Source of the DNA: Flavobacterium psychrophilum DSM 3660 = ATCC 49418
GTDB taxonomy: Bacteria; Bacteroidota; Bacteroidia; Flavobacteriales; Flavobacteriaceae
DNA: 64,000 nucleotides
Assembly (NCBI RefSeq): GCF_002217405.1
Contig: NZ_MUHE01000014.1
Location: 1-64,000, forward strand
Reading direction: 5' to 3'
Notes under the pieces: generated by a model
What the model was told of the DNA's origin: nothing
What the model saw: only the letters and a program-made list of their open reading frames with translations
Database searches by the model: none
In this document: positions 28,072 through 36,055 of the stretch, in pieces
How the letters are laid out: every line of letters starts with the position of its first letter
How positions within the stretch are numbered: position 1 is the stretch's first letter
Program-made: the position numbers and the translations under genes

Positions 28072-28203
28072 TTTTTTTAATTTAAAACTTAATTAATAGC
28101 TACAAAAATAACCGATTACAATTAGAAAACTAATAAACAGTAAAAATAATTAAAGTAAAAAGCAAAAAACGAATACTTTAGCTTTATCTATCGGAAAAAA
28201 ATG

Positions 28204-28211
28204 TATATTTG
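28204..28211 (+). promoter_or_regulatory. Candidate -7 box for rpsP-rimM
   Basis: TATATTTG matches TAnnTTTG and lies 48 bp before the rpsP ATG. The -33 region shows only TTTA. Confidence 0.55.
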
Positions 28212-28258
28212 CACCCTTAAATAACGAGGTCGAGTACCTCAAAATTAATCATAAGATT

Positions 28259-28801
28259 ATGTCAGTAAAAATTAGATTACAAAGACACGGTAAAAAAGGA
28301 AAACCTTTTTACTGGGTAGTAGCTGCAGATGCACGCTCAAAAAGAGATGGTAAATACCTAGAAAAAATAGGTACTTACAACCCAAACACAAATCCTGCGA
28401 CAGTAGATTTGAACCTTGATGCTGCCGTGAAATGGTTGCATAATGGAGCTCAGCCAACTGATACCGCTAGAGCAATTCTTTCTTACAAAGGTGCTTTATT
28501 AAAACACCACCTTGATGGAGGAGTTCGTAAAGGAGCATTAACACAAGATCAAGCCGATGCAAAATTAGCTACTTGGATTGAAGCTAAATCTGGAAAAGTT
28601 GACGCTAAAAAAGAAGGTTTAACTAAAGCACAATCTGATGCTAAAGCTAAAGCTTTTAAAGCTGAAACAGTTGCAAACGAAAAACGTATTGCTACACAAA
28701 CTGAAGCGGCTAAAGCTTTAGAGGCTGTAGTTGAAGAAGCTACTACTGAAGAAGTTGTTGAAACTGCTACAGAAGAAGCTAACGAAGAAAAAGAAGCTTA
28801 A
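28259..28801 (+). CDS. rpsP: Small ribosomal subunit protein bS16 with C-terminal extension
   Basis: The S16 core occupies about residues 1-80 (MSVKIRLQRHGKKGKPFYW, KIGTYNPNTNPATVDL, WLHNGAQPTDTAR). An extension of about 100 residues rich in Ala, Lys and Glu follows, ending in an acidic helix (TEEVVETATEEANEEKEA). Typical S16 is 80-90 residues; long tails are usual in Bacteroidota, and their role is unknown to me. rimM follows 16 bp downstream, the classical rpsP-rimM pairing. Confidence 0.96.
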   Translation: MSVKIRLQRHGKKGKPFYWVVAADARSKRDGKYLEKIGTYNPNTNPATVDLNLDAAVKWLHNGAQPTDTARAILSYKGALLKHHLDGGVRKGALTQDQADAKLATWIEAKSGKVDAKKEGLTKAQSDAKAKAFKAETVANEKRIATQTEAAKALEAVVEEATTEEVVETATEEANEEKEA

Positions 28802-28817
28802 TATTAAATTTGCAAAA

Positions 28818-29342
28818 ATGCGTAAAGAAGACTGTTTCTACTTAGGTAAAATTGCAAAAAAATTTAGTTTCAAAGGGGAGGTTCTGGTCTATTTAGATAC
28901 AGACGAACCTGAAATGTATGAAGATTTGGAATCAGTTTTTGTTGAAGTAAACAAAAATCTGGTTCCATTTTTTATTGAAAATAGCAACCTACATAAAGCT
29001 GATTTCCTTCGCGTTCGTTTTGAAGACGTAGATAATGAAGAAGAAGCTGATGCTATTATGAATTGCGAAGTATATCTTCCGCTAAAAATGTTGCCAAAAC
29101 TTACAGGCAACAAATTCTATTTTCACGAAGTCATTGGTTTCGAAATCGAGGACAAACGTGTTGGTGTTTTTGGAAAAATTGTTTCTATAAATGATACTAC
29201 CGCTCAGCCACTTTTTGAAGTTTTAAATGGAGAAGTAGAAATGCTAATCCCAATGATTGACCATTTTATTGTAAAAATAGATAGAGAAAACAAAAAAGTA
29301 GTAATGGATTTGCCAGAAGGACTAGTTGAAATGTATCTTTAG
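28818..29342 (+). CDS. rimM: Ribosome maturation factor RimM
   Basis: A 174-residue assembly factor for the 30S head, partner of S19. It starts MRKEDCFYLGKIAKKFSFKGE, with the N-terminal RimM barrel and a C-terminal PRC-barrel (FYFHEVIGFEI to VDLPEGL-like MDLPEGLVEMYL). An in-frame ATG at 28731 lies inside rpsP and would add a lysine-rich artefact, so 28818 is the start. It is co-transcribed with rpsP. Confidence 0.94.
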   Translation: MRKEDCFYLGKIAKKFSFKGEVLVYLDTDEPEMYEDLESVFVEVNKNLVPFFIENSNLHKADFLRVRFEDVDNEEEADAIMNCEVYLPLKMLPKLTGNKFYFHEVIGFEIEDKRVGVFGKIVSINDTTAQPLFEVLNGEVEMLIPMIDHFIVKIDRENKKVVMDLPEGLVEMYL

Positions 29343-29471
29343 TTATACTTTTTAAGTTGTTATCCTTTATAATTAAATTAAAAACTTCAATATTTTTGAA
29401 GTCTGAAATTAGCAATCATTATCCAAACCCAAAATAGCGAACAAGCGAAGCAATATACAATTACCAATTTT

Positions 29472-30176
29472 ATGTTCTCATTCAAACAATTTTCTGTTCA
29501 GCAAGACAAAACGGCCATGAAAGTTGGGACTGATGGTGTTTTACTTGGTGCTTGGACCCCTATAAATCATAACCCGATTTCTATTTTAGATATAGGAGCA
29601 GGAACAGGTCTAATTGCTCTAATGCTGGCGCAACGTACTTCTGCTGTGCAAATTGATGCTTTGGAAATTGATGAAGAAGCTTACGAGCAAGCGACTGATA
29701 ATTTTGAGAACTCTCCTTGGAGTGATCGTTTGTTTTGTTATCATGCAGGTTTAGATGAATTTGTCGAAGAGCCAGAAGATGAGTATGATTTAATCGTTTG
29801 TAATCCGCCATTTTATGCAGAAAATTATAAAACCAATAGCGAACAACGAGATTTGGCTCGTTTCTCAGATGCCATGCCTTTTGAAGAACTAATTGAAGCT
29901 GCAGATTTATTGCTGTCTGAAAACGGAATTTTGTCCGTTATAATTCCGTACAAAGAAGAAGAAAAATTCGTCACTTTAGCTAATGAATTTGAGTTATATC
30001 CTATAAAAATAACCCGAGTAAAAGGAACGCCAACTTCTGAAACCAAACGTAGTTTGTTAGTGTTTAGTAGAAACAAACAAAATTGTGAACAAGATATATT
30101 AGTTATCGAAACTGATCGGCATGTTTATACTAAAGAATATATTGCATTAACCAAGGGCTTTTATTTGAAAATGTAA
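29472..30176 (+). CDS. trmN6: tRNA1(Val) (adenine37-N6)-methyltransferase
   Basis: The 234-residue class I methyltransferase has SAM motif ILDIGAGTGLIALMLAQR, acidic IDALEIDEEAYEQA and catalytic DLIVCNPPFY. The N-terminus (FSFKQFSVQQDKTAMKVGTDG) is characteristic of YfiC/TrmN6, which methylates A37 of valine tRNA. It lies 129 bp after rimM and probably shares the transcript or has its own promoter. A bidirectional terminator follows at 30324. Confidence 0.9.
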   Translation: MFSFKQFSVQQDKTAMKVGTDGVLLGAWTPINHNPISILDIGAGTGLIALMLAQRTSAVQIDALEIDEEAYEQATDNFENSPWSDRLFCYHAGLDEFVEEPEDEYDLIVCNPPFYAENYKTNSEQRDLARFSDAMPFEELIEAADLLLSENGILSVIIPYKEEEKFVTLANEFELYPIKITRVKGTPTSETKRSLLVFSRNKQNCEQDILVIETDRHVYTKEYIALTKGFYLKM

Positions 30177-30323
30177 ATTTCTAATACCTTTAGTAAATAT
30201 CAAAATAAAAATAAACACCTATTTTTTCGCAGTATTAAATTTAGGAGATGATTTTTTTTCGTTTTCTGAAAACAGTTATATATTTGCTAGAAATTACAAC
30301 TTATAGGACGAACAATTTTTGAT

Positions 30324-30355
30324 TAAAAAAACCCAACTAAAAGCTGGGTTTTTTA
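30324..30355. terminator. Bidirectional terminator between trmN6 and the acyl-CoA dehydrogenase gene
   Basis: The stem AAAAAACCCA / TGGGTTTTTT has A/T runs on both sides and sits between two converging genes, so it can serve both. Confidence 0.85.
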
Positions 30356-30364
30356 AAAATTATC

Positions 30365-31543
30365 TTATTTGAAAGCTGGAATTCCGGTAATATCCATACC
30401 TGTAATAAGTAAGTGAATATCATGAGTTCCCTCATAAGTAATTACGCTTTCTAGATTCATCATGTGGCGCATGATAGAATATTCTCCAGTAATTCCCATT
30501 CCTCCAAGGATTTGGCGTGCTTCACGGGCAATGTTTATTGCCATGTCTACATTATTTCTTTTAGCCATCGATATTTGAGCAGTTGTTGCTCTTCCTTCGT
30601 TTCTTAAAACGCCTAATCGCCAAGTTAGTAATTGTGCTTTTGTGATTTCGGTAATCATTTCAGCTAATTTCTTTTGTTGTAATTGTGTTCCAGCAATAGG
30701 TTTGTCAAACTGAATACGCTCTTTTGCGTAGCGCAAAGCGGTGTCATAACAGTCCATAGCTGCTCCAATAGCACCCCAAGCGATACCGTAACGAGCAGAA
30801 TCAAGACAGCCAAGTGGTGCCCCTAATCCAGATTTGTTTGGTAATAAGTTTGCTTTAGGTACTTTTACATTATCAAATATTAATTCTCCTGTTGCCGAAG
30901 CACGCAGTGACCATTTGTTGTGTGTTTCTGGAGTAGAAAAACCTTCCATTCCTCTTTCTACGATAAGACCGTGAATTCTTCCTTCTTCATTTTTTGCCCA
31001 AACTACAGCGATATCTGCAAACGGCGCATTCGAAATCCACATTTTTGCACCATTCAATAAATAGTGGTCGCCCATGTCTTTATAGTTAGTAATCATGCTT
31101 CCTGGATCTGATCCGTAATTTGGTTCGGTTAAACCAAAACAACCAATGAATTCTCCAGTAGCTAATTTTGGTAAATATTTCATTCTTTGCTCTTCATTTC
31201 CGTATTTCCAAATAGGATACATCACTAATGATGATTGTACAGATGAAGTAGAACGAACGCCAGAATCTCCACGCTCAATTTCTTGCATGATTAATCCGTA
31301 AGAAATTTGGTCTAATCCAGCTCCTCCATATTCTACAGGGATATATGGGCCGAAACCGCCTATTTCGCCTAACCCTTTTACAATTTGTTTAGGGAATTCT
31401 GCTCTTTGTGCAAAATCTTCAATAATTGGAGATACTTCTTTCTTAACCCAGGCACGCGCAGCGTCACGGACTAATTTATGTTCTTCAGACAATAAGTCGT
31501 CTAATAAGTAATAATCAGGAGATTGGAATAAATCTGGTTTCAT
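30365..31543 (-). CDS. Acyl-CoA dehydrogenase, glutaryl-CoA dehydrogenase-like
   Basis: The 392-residue FAD enzyme contains CFGLTEPNYGSDPGSM, KMWISNAPFADIAVVWAK and RIQFDKPIAGTQLQQKKLAEM. The catalytic base is in ITYEGTHDIHLLITG. The GFGPYIPVEYGGAGLDQISYG and RSTSSVQSSLVMYPI stretches are those of glutaryl-CoA dehydrogenases, which oxidise and decarboxylate glutaryl-CoA in lysine/tryptophan breakdown. Electrons would pass to the ETF encoded at 12.5-14.4 kb. An upstream ATG at 31570 would add nine residues; MKPDLFQSPDYYLLDDLL is the better N-terminus. Confidence 0.88.
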   Translation of the reverse strand: MKPDLFQSPDYYLLDDLLSEEHKLVRDAARAWVKKEVSPIIEDFAQRAEFPKQIVKGLGEIGGFGPYIPVEYGGAGLDQISYGLIMQEIERGDSGVRSTSSVQSSLVMYPIWKYGNEEQRMKYLPKLATGEFIGCFGLTEPNYGSDPGSMITNYKDMGDHYLLNGAKMWISNAPFADIAVVWAKNEEGRIHGLIVERGMEGFSTPETHNKWSLRASATGELIFDNVKVPKANLLPNKSGLGAPLGCLDSARYGIAWGAIGAAMDCYDTALRYAKERIQFDKPIAGTQLQQKKLAEMITEITKAQLLTWRLGVLRNEGRATTAQISMAKRNNVDMAINIAREARQILGGMGITGEYSIMRHMMNLESVITYEGTHDIHLLITGMDITGIPAFK

Positions 31544-31676
31544 TGTAATGGTTTTTTTAAATCGATACAAATTTACATAAAGATAGTTTAATTATGAATT
31601 AAAAATCACGAATTACCATAAAAAAAGCAAATATATGCTAGATTTTAGGGTGTTGAGATTTTAGGGCTTGTGGCTT

Positions 31677-32252
31677 TTATTGTTCTTTTAAAAAGTTTTT
31701 TACTAATTCGTAAGCATCTACTTTTGCTACATCTAAGTCGTAATTTTTGATGATTTTGTCAAATTGTGGTGCTGTTGCTAATTCTACAGATGCTTTAGCA
31801 ATGCGCATATTTATTTTGTCCTCGCTTTCGGTAGAACGTTTTTTGAGGCGAATTTTTAACTCATCTATGCTTGGTGGTTTTACGAAAACGGCCAATGTTT
31901 CTTGTTGAAATTTCGATTTTATTCGCAAGCCACCAGACACATCAATATCAAAAATTACATTTTTTCCTTTTGCCCAAATGCGTTCGACTTCACTTTTTAG
32001 TGTTCCGTAAAAATTATCGCGATATACTTCTTCCCATTCTACAAATTCCTCGGCTTTAATATGCTTTTTGAAATCTTCGAGCGAAATAAAATAATAATCT
32101 TTTTCGTTTGTTTCTTCGCCTCTTGCCTCACGAGTGGTACAGGAAACAGAAAATTCTAGATTTAAATCTTCTTGGTTTAATAAATGTCTAACGATGGTTG
32201 TTTTTCCAGAACCTGAGGGTGCTGAGAATACTAGTAATTTTCCTTTGTTCAT
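31677..32252 (-). CDS. gmk: Guanylate kinase
   Basis: Phosphorylates GMP to GDP. The 191 residues show the P-loop FSAPSGSGKTTIVRHLL near the N-terminus. GMP-binding residues lie in SVSCTTREARGEE and EFVEWEEVYRDNFYGT, and NVIFDIDVSGGLRIK follows. In many Bacteroidota gmk directly follows yicC; here a MepB-type gene sits between them. Confidence 0.95.
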   Translation of the reverse strand: MNKGKLLVFSAPSGSGKTTIVRHLLNQEDLNLEFSVSCTTREARGEETNEKDYYFISLEDFKKHIKAEEFVEWEEVYRDNFYGTLKSEVERIWAKGKNVIFDIDVSGGLRIKSKFQQETLAVFVKPPSIDELKIRLKKRSTESEDKINMRIAKASVELATAPQFDKIIKNYDLDVAKVDAYELVKNFLKEQ

Positions 32253-32274
32253 TGTAATGTTTTTTATTTACTTT

Positions 32275-32772
32275 CTATTGAAAATAAAGTGTTTTAGCAT
32301 GATTGATGTTTATTTTTTTATCGAAAGGAATTTCTAAAAAATAATCCAATTGCCATTTTTGTGTTTTTTGAGCCTGTTTGTTTTCTGTTTTGTCCCAAGG
32401 CGGATAAACTCGAATGGCTCTTTTTCCTTCTTTTTTGTCTGAAACTATTCCTTTTTCTATTAAAACTGATTTTGGAAATACAAACTGACCAAATCGTTTT
32501 TCTGTTTTTACATTTATTACAAATAAATCTATATGATCAGAAATTTCGAAAGGCTCAATAGAATTTTTATTTTTTTTTCGTTTCCATAAAGTTACAAATT
32601 GACCAACTTTAGTTGGCGTAATTTTTGCTTGACGAAACAAAATTTTTAGATTATTAATCTCAAATCGGTGTGCAAAATATTCTGCACTTTCTTTTTCGAT
32701 TTTAATATTTGATAATTCAAAACCGCATTTGTTGTAAAGCGAGTTTTTGGTATCAATTAAAATGGAATTCAT
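32275..32772 (-). CDS. MepB family protein
   Basis: A 165-residue protein. The conserved central part (GQFVTLWKRKKNK, DLFVINVKTEKRFGQFVFPKSVL) and the end (RAIRVYPPWDKTENKQAQKTQKWQLDYFL) match the MepB family. The name comes from a Staphylococcus gene next to the MepA efflux pump. The function is unknown. It lies between yicC and gmk with gaps of 22-24 bp on each side, so it rides in that transcript, probably as an inserted gene. Confidence 0.8.
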   Translation of the reverse strand: MNSILIDTKNSLYNKCGFELSNIKIEKESAEYFAHRFEINNLKILFRQAKITPTKVGQFVTLWKRKKNKNSIEPFEISDHIDLFVINVKTEKRFGQFVFPKSVLIEKGIVSDKKEGKRAIRVYPPWDKTENKQAQKTQKWQLDYFLEIPFDKKININHAKTLYFQ

Positions 32773-32796
32773 ATAAATAAATCTATTGTCATTTGT

Positions 32797-33657
32797 CTAA
32801 AGCACATTCAGCACCTGCTCCTTAATTTTTTCCAACTCATCTTTCATCATCACGACCAGTTTTTGCATTCCAGCATGGTTAGATTTAGATCCCAATGTGT
32901 TTATTTCTCGTCCCATTTCTTGAGTAATAAATCCTAATTTTCTACCATTGGCTTCGCTTCCGTTGATGGTTTCTAAGAAATAATCTAGATGGTTGTTTAG
33001 GCGAACTCGTTCTTCGGTTACATCTAATTTTTCTAGATAATATATGAGTTCTTGCTCAAATCTGTTCTCGTCGATATTTACTTTTAGCTCTGTGATGGCT
33101 GTTTGTAATTTGTCTTTAATGTTCTGAATTCTCTCATGGTCTAGTGAGATAGCTTCTTGTAGATACTGGCGGATGTTGGCTATTCTTAGCGTGAATTCTT
33201 TTTCTAAAGATTTTCCTTCTGCTTCACGGAAATTTAGAATGTTGTTTAAGGCTTTAATGATTACTTTTTGAATTTCTGTCCATTCGTTTTCGTCTATTTC
33301 CTCACGTTCGGTTTTTAAGGCATCGGGCATTCTAACTGCCATTTTCATGAGTTCGGTTTCATCTGCATTAACTAAAATAGCACGCATTTGATTCATGTAT
33401 GCTTTTACGATTGGTGCATTTACTTTTGTCGATGTTTCCTCGCCAGTTACTTCGATAAATAATGAAAAATCGATTTTTCCTCGTTCTAATTGTTGTGCAA
33501 TTTGGTTGCGTAAACTTAATTCCATCTCACGATATACAGATGGCATTCTAGTATTTAAATCTAAACCTTTGCTGTTTAACGATTTTACTTCGACTGTTAT
33601 TTTTTTGGTTGGTAATTGCAAAGATGCTTTGCCAAAACCGGTCATGGATTGTATCAT
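32797..33657 (-). CDS. yicC: YicC family endoribonuclease-like protein
   Basis: The 286 residues start MIQSMTGFGKASLQLP. The N-terminal YicC domain (VEVKSLNSKGLDLNTRMPS) and the C-terminal DUF1732 (RVRLNNHLDYFLETI, LGFITQEMGREINTLGSKSN) are complete. E. coli YicC has been described as an RNase affecting small-RNA decay. It is the first gene of a yicC-mepB-gmk unit. Confidence 0.92.
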   Translation of the reverse strand: MIQSMTGFGKASLQLPTKKITVEVKSLNSKGLDLNTRMPSVYREMELSLRNQIAQQLERGKIDFSLFIEVTGEETSTKVNAPIVKAYMNQMRAILVNADETELMKMAVRMPDALKTEREEIDENEWTEIQKVIIKALNNILNFREAEGKSLEKEFTLRIANIRQYLQEAISLDHERIQNIKDKLQTAITELKVNIDENRFEQELIYYLEKLDVTEERVRLNNHLDYFLETINGSEANGRKLGFITQEMGREINTLGSKSNHAGMQKLVVMMKDELEKIKEQVLNVL

Positions 33658-33770
33658 ATTTTTTTATAAAGGTGTAAAGATAATAAAAAGTGATTAGTGT
33701 TAGCTATTAGTAAAAAGTGATTAATAATTATATGACGCTCTGCAACTTGTGCTAAGTTATTCTTTTGATG

Positions 33771-33843
33771 ACGAATTGTACAAATTAACACGAATTTTTT
33801 CGATACCCGTAAATAGAGATTTGTGTTAATTTGTGTAATTCGT
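33771..33843. repeat. 25-bp inverted repeat (RNA-foldable)
   Basis: Left arm 33771-33795 and right arm 33819-33843 are complementary with three exceptions. All three are G-U compatible in one orientation, so a transcript would form a 25-bp hairpin with a 23-base loop. The arms are of the AATTCGTGTTAATTTGTG type seen in many Flavobacterium intergenic regions. It stands in the 298-bp gap between yicC and the EamA transporter gene, which holds no reading frame. Confidence 0.8.
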
Positions 33844-33955
33844 GGCGACCTTTTTTTTGTTTTTTAACACTTGGTATTAATTGCGTATCTAAAAATAATT
33901 AAGTTTGTTTTTAGGTATGCAAAAAAAAAACTATTGGCTTTTTACTAATTATTTT

Positions 33956-34834
33956 TCATTTTTTTTGCGTTACTAAATAAACGCCCGAAAAAATTAATAA
34001 AGCCGAACCTATTTTTATCACATTCAATTCGTCTTTTCCTAAACCAATAGCAAATATTGTGGCAAATAAAGGTTGTAAATAAATGAAAACGGCTACTGTT
34101 GTAGGTTTGAGTTCTTTCATAGAAAGTAAATTTAATAAATAAGTTAAGAATGTCGAAAAGATCACGACAAAACTTATTTTGTAAAAAATGGTTACAGGAA
34201 GATTTGACCAATTTACAGCTTGAAATTCAGTATATCCGAAAGGTAAAACCATGAGAAGTCCAAATAAATATATCCACTTTACAAACGAAAAAGCATTGTA
34301 TTTATCCATGAGTTTCTTCACTATAATTAGGTAAAAACCGTAAGAAACAGCATTGATAAAAATTAATAAATTTCCCAAACCAGCTTTCGGGGCATTATTC
34401 ATCGATTTTCCATACAAAATAAGAAATAATGTTCCTGTTAAGCCTAAGATTAAGCCTATAATTTTTTTGGTTTTCATTCTTTCTTTTATCAAAATAGCCG
34501 ATAAAACAAGAACAATCATAGGAGTTGTAACCATAATTACGGCTCCCATAATAGGCGAGGTATAACTTAATCCTTTAAAAAAAGTAAGCATATTGAGTGC
34601 CACACCAAAAAATGCTGCGGCTATAATTCTAGGAAAATCTGCTTTGTCTATTTTTTCTGTTTTAATAAACAAAGAGATTAACCAAAAAAGCAAGGTTGTA
34701 CCGCCAACACGAAGTAAAATAAAACCAAAAGCATCTATGTGTTTTGGCATCACATCTTTAGCAATGGTAAAAGTTACACCATATATTATAGAAACAATTG
34801 TGGCGCCAATAAGGGCTAGGTTTCTTTTAGACAC
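33956..34834 (-). CDS. DMT-superfamily transporter (EamA family)
   Basis: The 292 residues have about ten hydrophobic segments in two EamA repeats. The first begins ALIGATIVSIIYGVTFTIAK, and the second follows about residue 150 (LLIFINAVSYGFYLIIVKKL). SMKELKPTTVAVFIYLQPLFATIF is the usual C-terminal signature. It is an inner-membrane exporter of unknown metabolites or drugs. Its start overlaps the upstream arsenate-reductase-like gene by 8 bp, so translation is coupled. Confidence 0.88.
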   Translation of the reverse strand: MSKRNLALIGATIVSIIYGVTFTIAKDVMPKHIDAFGFILLRVGGTTLLFWLISLFIKTEKIDKADFPRIIAAAFFGVALNMLTFFKGLSYTSPIMGAVIMVTTPMIVLVLSAILIKERMKTKKIIGLILGLTGTLFLILYGKSMNNAPKAGLGNLLIFINAVSYGFYLIIVKKLMDKYNAFSFVKWIYLFGLLMVLPFGYTEFQAVNWSNLPVTIFYKISFVVIFSTFLTYLLNLLSMKELKPTTVAVFIYLQPLFATIFAIGLGKDELNVIKIGSALLIFSGVYLVTQKK

Positions 34835-35183
34835 TTGTCATGGCTTTGGTTAATTTGAGAATGTTGGGTTGTGTGTTTCCAATATAAATTTCATGATTAA
34901 GCATAACAACAGGACGACTCAAAAAGGTATAATGTTCTAGAAGATATTTCTTATAATCGGTCTCGGTTAGATTTTTGTTTTTCAAATCCATCGATTTATA
35001 TAATTGTGCTTTCTTACTAAAAAGCGACTCGTAGCTTCCAGAAAGTTGGTACATTTCTTCAAGGTCTGTTTCCGAAATGGGATTCTGGCGAATATCAATA
35101 TAATTTAATTTATTAGCATTAGGCAGCCCTTTTATAATTTTTCGGCACGTGTCGCAAGAAGCGAGATAGTATATTTTGTTCAT
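34827..35183 (-). CDS. ArsC/Spx-family thioredoxin-fold protein
   Basis: A 118-residue protein with an N-terminal CxxC (C10-D-T-C13) in YYLASCDTCRKIIKG, a C-terminal arsenate-reductase-like motif (FLSRPVVMLNHEIYIGN) and an ArsC fold. Members act as arsenate reductase-like or Spx/MgsR-like proteins. No ars genes are nearby, so a redox or regulatory role is as likely as arsenate reduction. It precedes and overlaps the EamA gene. Confidence 0.82.
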   Translation of the reverse strand: MNKIYYLASCDTCRKIIKGLPNANKLNYIDIRQNPISETDLEEMYQLSGSYESLFSKKAQLYKSMDLKNKNLTETDYKKYLLEHYTFLSRPVVMLNHEIYIGNTQPNILKLTKAMTSV

Positions 35184-35412
35184 AATTTTTTAATTGAAAA
35201 TGCAAAGTAACTTCATTTAAAACACAAATTTGATTAAATTTATAGAAATATTTATGTTTGCTGCTTTGCGGATTACATTTTATTTCTGCCACAAATTAGC
35301 AGATTTTAAATTTTTAAGTGAAACAAGTTATTTGTGTCATTATAATATATATAAATTTGCGAATTTGCGGCAAACGATAGCCTAATAAATTGATATTTAA
35401 TAACAGACACAT

Positions 35413-35868
35413 ATGCAAACAACTTTTGAAATTAACCAATCTAGCAGAAATGTATTGCTACAATTTCTAGAAAACCATTCTTTAGCACAGCTGAATAAAG
35501 TTCCGGAAGGATTTGCTAACAACCTCATTTGGAACATAGGCCATGTTGTAACCGCACAGCAAATGTTAGTTTACAAGCTCTCGGGATTGCCTATGATGAT
35601 TTCGGACGAAATGGTTGAAACTTACAAAAAAGGAACAAAGCCAGAAAGAGAAATTACACAAGAAGAAGTAAATGAGCTTAAGAAGTTACTGTTTTCAACC
35701 TTAGAACAAACAAAAAATGATTTTGCAAACGATATATTTGATAATTATATGGAATTTACTACAGGTATTGGTTTTACGGTAAAAAGCGCAAAATCTGCTA
35801 TGGAATTTAATAATTACCACGAAGGATTACATACAGGAATTATCATGCAGATTAAGAAGTTTGTTTAG
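35413..35868 (+). CDS. DinB-family metal-binding protein
   Basis: A 151-residue four-helix bundle. The three metal-ligand histidines of the DinB/YfiT family are in NIGHVVTAQQ (H44) and NNYHEGLHTGIIMQ (H136, H140). Bacterial members include bacillithiol-dependent thiol transferases, but the substrate here is unknown. It stands alone with class B repeat sequence downstream. Confidence 0.85.
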   Translation: MQTTFEINQSSRNVLLQFLENHSLAQLNKVPEGFANNLIWNIGHVVTAQQMLVYKLSGLPMMISDEMVETYKKGTKPEREITQEEVNELKKLLFSTLEQTKNDFANDIFDNYMEFTTGIGFTVKSAKSAMEFNNYHEGLHTGIIMQIKKFV

Positions 35869-35904
35869 GAGCTAATTGCACTTTACACTTCAATTTTTTT
35901 TTAA

Positions 35905-35993
35905 AGGAAAAAGAAAAAGGATTTCCGTTTCAAACGAAGTTCACTGAACTCAAATAAAAATAAGAGATATGGGAAGTAATCGGGGCTAAAAAA
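35905..35993 (-). repeat. Degenerate intergenic repeat, class B, copy 3
   Basis: On the minus strand it reads TTAGCCCCGATTACTTCCC, with a palindromic centre GAGTTCAGTGAACTTC and GGAAATCCTTTTTC at the end. It is the best-preserved reverse copy of the TAGCCC...GAT family in this window. Confidence 0.65.
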
Positions 35994-36055
35994 TAGTTAA
36001 ACTTCATAATTTTGCTAAGAATAAAAAGTAAATTTGCATCTTAAAAACTAATATA

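Noticed and set aside
28731..28817. Longer rimM start inside the end of rpsP
   Set aside because: The extra residues are a lysine/leucine-rich translation of the rpsP tail in another frame; RimM homology starts at MRKEDCFYLGKI.
34827..35183. Arsenic-resistance operon
   Set aside because: Only an ArsC/Spx-type CxxC protein is present; there is no arsR, arsB/acr3 or arsM, and the partner gene is a generic EamA transporter.
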